The translations under genes and the position numbers were made by a program. A stretch of DNA of 11,145 nt, taken from positions 1 through 11,145 of the forward strand of contig JAFGMF010000050.1 in the NCBI GenBank assembly GCA_016927675.1, given 5' to 3'. The notes below the pieces were generated by a model. That model ran no database searches, had not been told where the DNA came from, and saw only the letters and a program-made list of their open reading frames with translations. Below, piece by piece: positions 5,532 to 11,145 of this stretch (positions are counted from its first letter, which is position 1; every line of letters starts with the position of its first letter). Origin of the DNA: Candidatus Cloacimonadota bacterium. Lineage in GTDB: Bacteria > Cloacimonadota > Cloacimonadia > Cloacimonadales > TCS61.

Positions 5532-8282
5532 ATGAATAAAAAGGCTGTAATTTTCTTTATATTTACCATGCTCGTTTCGTTGCTTTCCGGCAATGAATTG
5601 ATCGATTCACTCGAACTACAGCTTGAAAAGGTAAATAATAAGGAAAAGATCATCCTGCTTAAAGAATTAGCCGAAAAATATCTGGCCGATGATCCCCGAA
5701 AGAGCATTGATTTCAGTCAGCAAATTCTCTCCCTGATTAACGAAGATAATCGGGATAAAGTTATCATCTATAATATTCTCGGTGAAGCCTACGAAAACCT
5801 TGATGACCATGATAATGCCATCCATTATTATAAACTTACCGTAGATTCATCACGTAATGTAAAAGACAACGAAGCAAAGGCTTACGCCTTGTATAGTCTG
5901 GCCATAATCTATGACGATACCGGCGTTCACGATAAAGCTATTATTTACTATAGCCAGGCTGCTGCACTCTATCAGAAATTAGATCAAAAAGGTATTCAGG
6001 CAAATATCCTGAATAATATCGGTCTGATCTATGAAGGCATCAGTGTCTATGATAAAGCTCTTGAATATTATCTTCAGGCATATGACAGCTATCGTAAAGT
6101 CGACGATATCGAAGGAATCGGGCATGCCCTGAATAATATCGGGAACATCTACCAGACCATCGGAAATTTTTTTAAGGCTCTTGATTACTATCAGCAATCT
6201 CTGCAGAATTATGAAAAGATAAATAATGAAAGTGGGATTTCAAGTTCTTATAATAATATCGGTATCATTTACGATGAATTACAGGATTATGATAAAGCCC
6301 TGGAATATTATCAGCATTCTCTTGAAATAGCCGAAAAAATTGGTGAAATTGATGGAATAGCAACCTCTCTTAACAATATCGGCATTATCTATCATACCCT
6401 CGAGAATAAAGAAAAGGCTCTTGAATGTTACTTTGAATCTTTGGATTATTCTGAAATTCTCGAAGATTACTGGGCTATTGCCAATACTAACTCCAACATA
6501 GGTGAACTCTATATCGAAGAACGAGATTTCACCATCGGTCTCGATTACCTGGATAAAGCTTTTACCATGGCTCAGGAACACAATTTTCGTGATATTATGA
6601 TGGAATGTTATAAAATTTATCGCAAATACTTTGTTGCTGTCTCAGATTATGAGAATGCTTATCTCCAGGCTCTTAAATTCGAACAGCTCCGGGACAGCCT
6701 CTTCTCCGAAAGCAGTAAAAGAATCGCTGAGATCCAGACTGTCTATGAAACTGAAAAAAAAGAACAGGAAATCGATTATATTCTTCTCGCAAATCGGCAT
6801 CAACGGGCGATCAAACTATTCTTCATCGCTTTTTCAGTTCTGCTGCTGATCGTATCTCTATGGCTTTATCGATTATACAGACATAAGAACAGAGAAATCG
6901 AAACACGTAAAAGACTGGAACAAGACCTGTTAAGACTTGCTTATGTTGTGAACCAGACTGGTGAATCAATTTTAATTACCGATCTACTCGGAAAGATAAT
7001 TTATGTAAATCCAAGTCAGGAGAAAAACTCCGGATATAATTCTGATCATTTTCTTGGTAAAAATCTTTCAGTCAGTGGTACTGGTTTTCAGGAAAATGAC
7101 CTGGTAGTGAATATTCTGCAGCTGTTAACAACCGGAGAAAGCTGGCAGGGAACAGTAATCAATACCAGTAAAAATAAAGTTAACTATTATGAAACTGTAA
7201 ATGCATTTCCTATTAAAGATCAATCAGGTGTGATAATTAATTTTGCCATCATAAAACATGATATTACAAAGATTATCCAGGCAGAGGAAGAACTTCGAAC
7301 CAGCGAAGAACGTTTTCGCAGAATGGCAGAAAATGTTAATGACGGGCTCTCTATTATTGAAGATGGCAAAGTAGTATATGTCAACGATAAACTCTGTGAT
7401 ATCACGGGTTATACGCGAGAAGAGATGCTGGATCTTAATGGCATGGATCTGGCTGCTCCTTTTGAAAAAGTTAAGATCCGAAGAATTCTCAATGAAGTGT
7501 CAGGTTCAATCGACACTATTAGTAACTTCGAATACTGGCTGCAACGTAAGGATGGCGAAATCCGCTATATCCGCAACAGTTACTCCATCTTTAAAAAAGA
7601 TGATAAAATCATCAATAGATATATTATTACTTCCGATATCACCGATCGGAAAAAAGCGGAAGAAAAAATCCTGAAATCATTAAAAGAAAAGGATATCCTT
7701 CTTAAAGAAATAAATCATAGAGTTAAGAATAATATGCAGATCATAACCAGTCTGCTTAAATTGCAAGCCGGTTATATTAAGGATGAAGCTGTTAAAATGC
7801 TTTTTCAAAATTGCCAGAACAGAGTTAAGTCGATGTCACTGATTCACGAAAAACTCTATCAATCTGATGATCTTACCAATGTTGACTTTTCCTCTTACGT
7901 TAATAATTTGACGAGACATCTGATTACATCATATCATTACCATGCTGATCAGATATCTGTACGGGTGAATGTAAGCAATATTTTCCTCGGGGTTAATAAA
8001 GCAATCCCCTGCGGGATCATAATTAACGAACTTTTCACAAATTCTCTCAAATATGGATTTGCTGGCATTGAAGCTAAAGAAGTGAGTATAACCTTGAAAA
8101 ATCAGAACGATATTTATATTCTAACAGTCAGCGATAACGGGATCGGTATTCCGGAGGAAATTGACTTCAGGAATACTAACTCTCTTGGTCTTCAGCTGGT
8201 TAATTCGCTGACCGAACAGCTTCATGGGAAGATTGAACTATTAAGAAACAATGGGACAACTTTCATCATTGAATTTCCATAA
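5532..8282 (+). CDS. TPR and PAS sensor histidine kinase (HisKA_2 family)
   Basis: This 916-residue protein is a membrane sensor kinase. Residues 1-20 are a signal peptide or first membrane helix. Residues 81-360 hold seven tetratricopeptide units in an exact 40-residue register (NNIGxIY at 161, 201, 241, 281; variants at 81, 121, 321). A coiled-coil-like stretch near 385-415 leads to a membrane helix at about 425-447, then two PAS domains (about 465-585 and 590-710). The HisKA_2 dimerisation box is KEINHRVKNNMQI with phospho-acceptor His729. The HATPase domain shows the N box (NELFTNSLKYGF, Asn837), the G1 box DNGIGI (868-873) and SLGLQLV at 884-890. The topology implies TPRs outside the inner membrane and catalysis in the cytoplasm; this is inferred. 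No response regulator is next to it, so its partner and stimulus are unknown. It lies between the formate dehydrogenase operon and selA but appears to be a separate transcription unit. Confidence 0.92.
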   Translation: MNKKAVIFFIFTMLVSLLSGNELIDSLELQLEKVNNKEKIILLKELAEKYLADDPRKSIDFSQQILSLINEDNRDKVIIYNILGEAYENLDDHDNAIHYYKLTVDSSRNVKDNEAKAYALYSLAIIYDDTGVHDKAIIYYSQAAALYQKLDQKGIQANILNNIGLIYEGISVYDKALEYYLQAYDSYRKVDDIEGIGHALNNIGNIYQTIGNFFKALDYYQQSLQNYEKINNESGISSSYNNIGIIYDELQDYDKALEYYQHSLEIAEKIGEIDGIATSLNNIGIIYHTLENKEKALECYFESLDYSEILEDYWAIANTNSNIGELYIEERDFTIGLDYLDKAFTMAQEHNFRDIMMECYKIYRKYFVAVSDYENAYLQALKFEQLRDSLFSESSKRIAEIQTVYETEKKEQEIDYILLANRHQRAIKLFFIAFSVLLLIVSLWLYRLYRHKNREIETRKRLEQDLLRLAYVVNQTGESILITDLLGKIIYVNPSQEKNSGYNSDHFLGKNLSVSGTGFQENDLVVNILQLLTTGESWQGTVINTSKNKVNYYETVNAFPIKDQSGVIINFAIIKHDITKIIQAEEELRTSEERFRRMAENVNDGLSIIEDGKVVYVNDKLCDITGYTREEMLDLNGMDLAAPFEKVKIRRILNEVSGSIDTISNFEYWLQRKDGEIRYIRNSYSIFKKDDKIINRYIITSDITDRKKAEEKILKSLKEKDILLKEINHRVKNNMQIITSLLKLQAGYIKDEAVKMLFQNCQNRVKSMSLIHEKLYQSDDLTNVDFSSYVNNLTRHLITSYHYHADQISVRVNVSNIFLGVNKAIPCGIIINELFTNSLKYGFAGIEAKEVSITLKNQNDIYILTVSDNGIGIPEEIDFRNTNSLGLQLVNSLTEQLHGKIELLRNNGTTFIIEFP
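5772..6611 (+). repeat. Seven in-phase 120-bp TPR-coding units
   Basis: Units begin at 5772, 5892, 6012, 6132, 6252, 6372 and 6492, with no insertion or deletion between them. The central four share AAYAATATCGG at the unit start and a GATAAAGCTCTTGAATATTAT-like segment near the middle. The outer units are more diverged. Similarity at the base level suggests fairly recent internal duplication of the central units. Confidence 0.85.
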
Positions 8283-8297
8283 GCCTAAACTTATAAT
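8269..8297 (+). promoter_or_regulatory. Candidate sigma-70 promoter of selA
   Basis: A perfect -10 TATAAT at 8292-8297 is preceded, after a 17-base spacer, by TTGAAT at 8269-8274 (four of six -35 matches). The -35 lies inside the last codons of the sensor kinase gene. The leader to the selA ATG at 8378 would be about 75 bases and AT-rich. Confidence 0.5.
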
Positions 8298-8377
8298 ACT
8301 GATAGAATCTTAATAATTATTTCAGAAATATAAGATAGATTTTCGGAAAAAAAATACAGCAAAAGGCCTGAAAAAGC

Positions 8378-9772
8378 ATGGGGAAAGATGATTTTAAAAA
8401 ACTTCCAGGGATTGATAAATTATTAAACACAGAACCCTGCAGAGATTTAATAAAAAGCTACGGTCATAAACTGGTTTCTTATGCATTACGTAATGCTGTT
8501 AATCAGGCAAGAACAGAATTAAACAACACAAGTAGACTTCCCGATATTGATCAGCTAATCTCTGAGACTGTGATGACTGTAAAAAAAATTACCGGCAAAT
8601 CTCTGAAACCTGTTATTAATGCTACCGGGATTATTCTCCATACCAATCTTGGCAGAGCTCCATTGGGAGAAATTGTCCTGGAAAATATCAGGGAGATATT
8701 TACAGGATACTCCAATCTCGAATTCGATCTGGCGACTGGACGTCGCGGTCAGAGAAATATTCATTCGACAGAAATACTGCGTTTCGTTACAAATGCAGAA
8801 GATACAGTTGTAGTAAATAACAATGCAGCAGCTGTATTACTCTGTCTGAAAACTTTTGCCAGCCGGAAAGAAGTAATTATTTCCCGGGGAGAACTTATCG
8901 AAATTGGCGGTTCTTTCCGAATTCCGGATATTATGAAGACCAGCGGTGCTAAAATGGTTGAAGTTGGCACAACAAATCGTACCAGATTGAAAGACTATCA
9001 AGAAGCTGTGACTGATCGCACCAGCATTATCATGAAAGCACATCGCTCTAATTTCCATATCTCCGGGTTTACCGAAGAAGTCGATTTACAGAAATTGTCC
9101 GGTCTGGCTCATCAACATGGACTGATTATGTTTTATGATCTGGGATCAGGACTTCTACGAAAACCTGCGGATTCCCTGTGGAAATCTGAACCCGATGTTC
9201 ACAGCAGCCTTGCTGCAGGAGTTGATCTGGTATCCTTCAGCGGAGACAAACTGCTGGGTGGTCCGCAAGCAGGTATCATCGCAGGGCGGAAGGATTTAAT
9301 CGGTAAACTGGCAAAATCACCCCTGATGAGAGCTCTGCGGGTGGATAAGCTTACCATATCAACACTTAATACAGTTGCATCAGCTTTTCTGGATGATGAT
9401 AATCTTAATACCAGGATCCCTCTTTATCAAATGCTCTCACGTTCAGAAATAGAAATGGCTGATCTTGCCGAAAATTTGAGCAGCAAATTTAATAAATATC
9501 AGATCAATAACAAGATTATCTCCAGTGATGGCCAGGTCGGCGGCGGGACACTTCCGGACATTAAATTGCCTGGTTTTGCCGTTCAATTGATTAAACCTCG
9601 GAATAATAAAAATTTTCCGGAAAAAATGTTCAAAAAATTACTTGAACAGGAAACACCCATCCTCTCGGTTCTGAGAGAAGGTAATATCCTGTTTGATGTC
9701 AGAACATTGAACTTAAAGGATTTTGAATATATAGCAAAAAAAATTGCATCAATAATAGATCATGAGATTTGA
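8378..9772 (+). CDS. selA: L-seryl-tRNA(Sec) selenium transferase
   Basis: SelA converts seryl-tRNA(Sec) to selenocysteyl-tRNA(Sec) with selenophosphate, using pyridoxal phosphate. The 464 residues match the usual family length (E. coli 463). The N-terminal domain shows LPGIDKLLNTEPCRDLI and YGHKLVSYALR. The core has PVINATGIILHTNLGRAPLG, SNLEFDLATGRRGQR, NNNAAAVLL, RGELIEIGGSFRIPDIM and YDLGSGLL. The cofactor lysine is Lys291 in FSGDKLLGGPQAG. The start at 8378 has only a weak ribosome site (AAAAGG, 8361-8366). The gene is complete. It serves the selenocysteine codon of fdhA about 5 kb upstream. selB, selC and selD are not in the window and must lie elsewhere for the system to work. No clear terminator follows the stop. 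Confidence 0.96.
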   Translation: MGKDDFKKLPGIDKLLNTEPCRDLIKSYGHKLVSYALRNAVNQARTELNNTSRLPDIDQLISETVMTVKKITGKSLKPVINATGIILHTNLGRAPLGEIVLENIREIFTGYSNLEFDLATGRRGQRNIHSTEILRFVTNAEDTVVVNNNAAAVLLCLKTFASRKEVIISRGELIEIGGSFRIPDIMKTSGAKMVEVGTTNRTRLKDYQEAVTDRTSIIMKAHRSNFHISGFTEEVDLQKLSGLAHQHGLIMFYDLGSGLLRKPADSLWKSEPDVHSSLAAGVDLVSFSGDKLLGGPQAGIIAGRKDLIGKLAKSPLMRALRVDKLTISTLNTVASAFLDDDNLNTRIPLYQMLSRSEIEMADLAENLSSKFNKYQINNKIISSDGQVGGGTLPDIKLPGFAVQLIKPRNNKNFPEKMFKKLLEQETPILSVLREGNILFDVRTLNLKDFEYIAKKIASIIDHEI

Positions 9773-9984
9773 TTTATTGAGATTTCCTTCTTAGGTGATT
9801 CTATTTCTTGTCGGTAGTCGTTTTCTTGCCTGTTTGATCAAAACAATGGGCTTGATTCGGAATGGATAAGATTTTTCGCATTAACCCGGCTAGTGTTTTG
9901 TGAACTCGAGTCGAGTTAAAATCGAATGATTTCCAACGGTAAGGTGTAATAAGCAAATTTCGATTTCTGCACCTTCAGGTAAAA

Positions 9985-10034
9985 TGAAACGAGTAAGTAT
10001 CCCTAAAACTCTGTCTCGGGGATATTTCGTTTCA
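9985..10034 (+). other. Two-part hairpin upstream of the envelope genes
   Basis: TGAAACGA (9985-9992) pairs with TCGTTTCA (10027-10034) over eight bases. Inside it, after a 5x2 internal loop, TATCCC (9998-10003) pairs with GGGATA (10019-10024) around a 15-base loop. There is no T-run after it, so it is not a standard terminator. It ends 57 bases before the ATG at 10092. Its role is unknown; leader RNA or repeat element are both possible. Confidence 0.45.
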
Positions 10035-10040
10035 AGAAAT

Positions 10041-10069
10041 TTGTTTATTTCAGAAATGATAGATTTAAT
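10041..10069 (+). promoter_or_regulatory. Weak candidate promoter of the envelope gene pair
   Basis: TTGTTT (10041-10046) and TTTAAT (10064-10069, five of six matches to the -10) are 17 bases apart, and the ATG at 10092 follows 22 bases later. In AT-rich DNA such matches occur by chance, so support is low. Confidence 0.25.
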
Positions 10070-10091
10070 TTTACAGAATAAGGAGGAATCT

Positions 10092-10499
10092 ATGAAAAAG
10101 CTGAATCTGATAATTTTGATTTTCCTTAGCATGATAACAATTTTGAGTTCTCAGGAATTAGATTTGATCCAGCAGGAGTTGTTGGTCAAAGAATACCAGG
10201 TTATGGTGCTGAAATTGAGCTGTCTGGAGCAGAATATCGATACGAGTTTTACTCGTAAAGCTGATAACATGTACAATGAAACTCTGCAGATAGCTGAAAA
10301 TGATCACACTCAGATCTTTCAGAATTTGGATTATGCCTTTATTTTATACCGTCTGGCACTGGGGATAAAAGACCTGGAAGAGAGTAATTTCAGACACAGT
10401 AATCAGATAGAATCTCTGAAACTGGCCAGAAAGCAACTGGAGATTGCTAAGCAGGATCTTGAAAAAGTTACTTTGGAGTTGGAAAATGAAAAAAACTAA
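10092..10499 (+). CDS. Small secreted coiled-coil protein of unknown function
   Basis: This is a 135-residue protein that I do not recognise. Residues 1-21 (MKKLNLIILIFLSMITILSSQ) are a clear signal peptide, and the rest is predicted helical. Residues 55-90 (KADNMYNETLQIAEND, then ILYRLALGIK) recall the helical repeats of DUF4398-type envelope proteins. The charged C-terminus (KLARKQLEIAKQDLEKVTLELENEK) looks like a coiled coil. The ATG at 10092 was chosen because AGGAGG (10081-10086) lies five bases upstream and the signal peptide starts there; the frame stays open to 9984. It overlaps the next gene by 14 bases, and both encode signal peptides with similar helical bodies, so they are probably co-expressed and perhaps distantly paralogous. 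Periplasmic location is inferred. Confidence 0.75.
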   Translation: MKKLNLIILIFLSMITILSSQELDLIQQELLVKEYQVMVLKLSCLEQNIDTSFTRKADNMYNETLQIAENDHTQIFQNLDYAFILYRLALGIKDLEESNFRHSNQIESLKLARKQLEIAKQDLEKVTLELENEKN

Positions 10500-11145
10500 A
10501 TACTTTTTGACGGTTTTTCTCTTTAGTTTTCTTTTCCTCTCGGCTCAGGATAATATGATCCAGGAAATTCAATTACTCAGAGAAAATCTGGAAGATACTT
10601 ATCATGAATATATTCAGGCCGGTATTACCAGAGAAGTTGATCTTTATCCGCATGCTCTCGCCCGGATTGATCTGGCTTTACAATCATTGAATGAGGAACT
10701 GGAAAGCGAAAAAGCCAGAAATGAATTCGAATTAGTTCAATTTATCATTGAAGCAGCCAGAATTCAGATGGTGGCTGCAAAGAATTATGCGATAAGCCTC
10801 GATCTTCAGGCTGAAACAGAATCTATATTACGAGATGTTAACGCCATCCGGGATCAGATTATTCAGATCGAAAAAGAATTGAAAGAATTGCAGACTGCTA
10901 AGTTGAACCAGCAATTGAAAGACGCCGAAAACAGATTCAGAAATATCCAAAATGAAATGATTGTCGTTAACAGTGATGCCAGAGGGACTATTATCTCCAT
11001 GTCTGACCTTCTTTTTGAAATCGGCAGTGCTGAACTAACCTGTGAACTCAAGACAAATCTGGCAAAAATAGCCGGGATCCTTCTGATCTATAAAGATCTG
11101 GAAATCCTCGTAGAAGGCCATACAGATAACATCGGCAGTGAAGAG
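10486..11145 (+). CDS. OmpA-family envelope protein with helical N-terminal domain (partial, cut by window end)
   Basis: The first 220 residues are visible and the gene runs off the right edge with no stop. Residues 1-21 (MKKTKYFLTVFLFSFLFLSAQ) are a signal peptide. A helical region at about 45-100 (DLYPHALARIDLALQSL, ELVQFIIEAARIQMVAAKNYA) resembles DUF4398. A coiled coil follows at about 110-160. From residue 167 (GTIISMSDLLFEIGSAELT) to the edge is the start of an OmpA-like peptidoglycan-binding domain, with the signature EGHTDNIGS. Family members anchor the outer membrane or a complex to peptidoglycan through this domain. GGAG (10475-10478) lies seven bases before the ATG, which falls inside the end of the previous gene. 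Its presence supports a diderm host. Confidence 0.85.
   Translation, partial: MKKTKYFLTVFLFSFLFLSAQDNMIQEIQLLRENLEDTYHEYIQAGITREVDLYPHALARIDLALQSLNEELESEKARNEFELVQFIIEAARIQMVAAKNYAISLDLQAETESILRDVNAIRDQIIQIEKELKELQTAKLNQQLKDAENRFRNIQNEMIVVNSDARGTIISMSDLLFEIGSAELTCELKTNLAKIAGILLIYKDLEILVEGHTDNIGSEE

Larger units (their letters stand above)
9773..10091. other. 319-base intergenic region rich in inverted repeats
   Basis: I see no convincing gene here. The first part (9773-9900) is plain, with only a short palindrome TTTGATCAAA at 9833-9842. From 9903 on, several inverted repeats follow one another: AACTCGA-G-TCGAGTT (9903-9917), AAATCGAA/TTCGATTT (9919-9926 with 9959-9966), AAGGTG/CACCTT (9941-9946 with 9970-9975) and a long two-part hairpin at 9985-10034. 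A minus-strand frame of 80 codons (9890-10132) crosses the same region, but it lacks a usable ribosome site and overlaps the start of the next gene. A structured RNA, a repeated palindromic element or a gene remnant are all possible. Confidence 0.4.

Noticed and set aside
5772..6611. CRISPR-like or tandem DNA array (120-base period)
   Set aside because: The period is exactly 40 codons, in frame, and reads as TPR helices. The repetition is explained by the protein.
9984..10091. Extended N-terminus of the small secreted protein
   Set aside because: It would bury the signal peptide, and AGGAGG sits just before the ATG at 10092.
9773..10091. tRNA(Sec) gene (selC) next to selA
   Set aside because: I found no cloverleaf or CCA-type end in the gap; the inverted repeats do not fit tRNA arms.

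Overview
The window looks like a chromosome segment from a strictly anaerobic, Gram-negative-type bacterium with moderately low GC. The support is an oxygen-sensitive selenocysteine formate dehydrogenase, a rubrerythrin-like diiron protein, secreted envelope proteins and an OmpA-type peptidoglycan-binding domain. The large TPR/PAS sensor kinase and the envelope genes would fit an FCB-group lineage such as Cloacimonadota, but that placement is a guess from gene style only.

Region 1 (about 1-5476) is a formate dehydrogenase operon. It starts with a leader (54-156) that can form two mutually exclusive sets of RNA helices. Then come a NuoE-like [2Fe-2S] subunit (214-672), a NuoF-like FMN/NAD(P)H subunit (669-2228), a 896-residue molybdenum- or tungsten-pterin formate dehydrogenase catalytic subunit (2251-4941) and a ferritin-like diiron protein (4959-5417). 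A strong intrinsic terminator lies at 5443-5476. The catalytic gene is split by an in-frame TGA at 3304-3306. This is a selenocysteine codon: it sits in the diagnostic DHCARL-U-HSST motif, and a SECIS-type hairpin with a GGUCU loop starts 11-12 bases downstream. Read through it, the three subunits resemble the soluble NAD+-dependent FdsGBA-type enzyme. They would interconvert formate and CO2 with NAD(P)+/NADH.

Region 2 (5481-8282) holds one gene, with its own possible promoter, for a 916-residue sensor histidine kinase. It has a signal peptide, seven TPR units in an exact 40-residue period, one membrane helix, two PAS domains and a HisKA_2/HATPase module. No response regulator is nearby.

Region 3 (8269-9772) is selA, the enzyme that makes selenocysteyl-tRNA. 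It has a good candidate promoter inside the end of the kinase gene. It supplies the amino acid that the formate dehydrogenase needs; selB, selC and selD are not in the window.

Region 4 (9773-10091) is a 319-base stretch without a convincing gene. Its second half is unusually rich in inverted repeats and may be a structured RNA or a repeated palindromic element. Region 5 (10092 to the end) has two overlapping genes for secreted coiled-coil proteins. The second carries an OmpA-like domain and is cut by the window edge.
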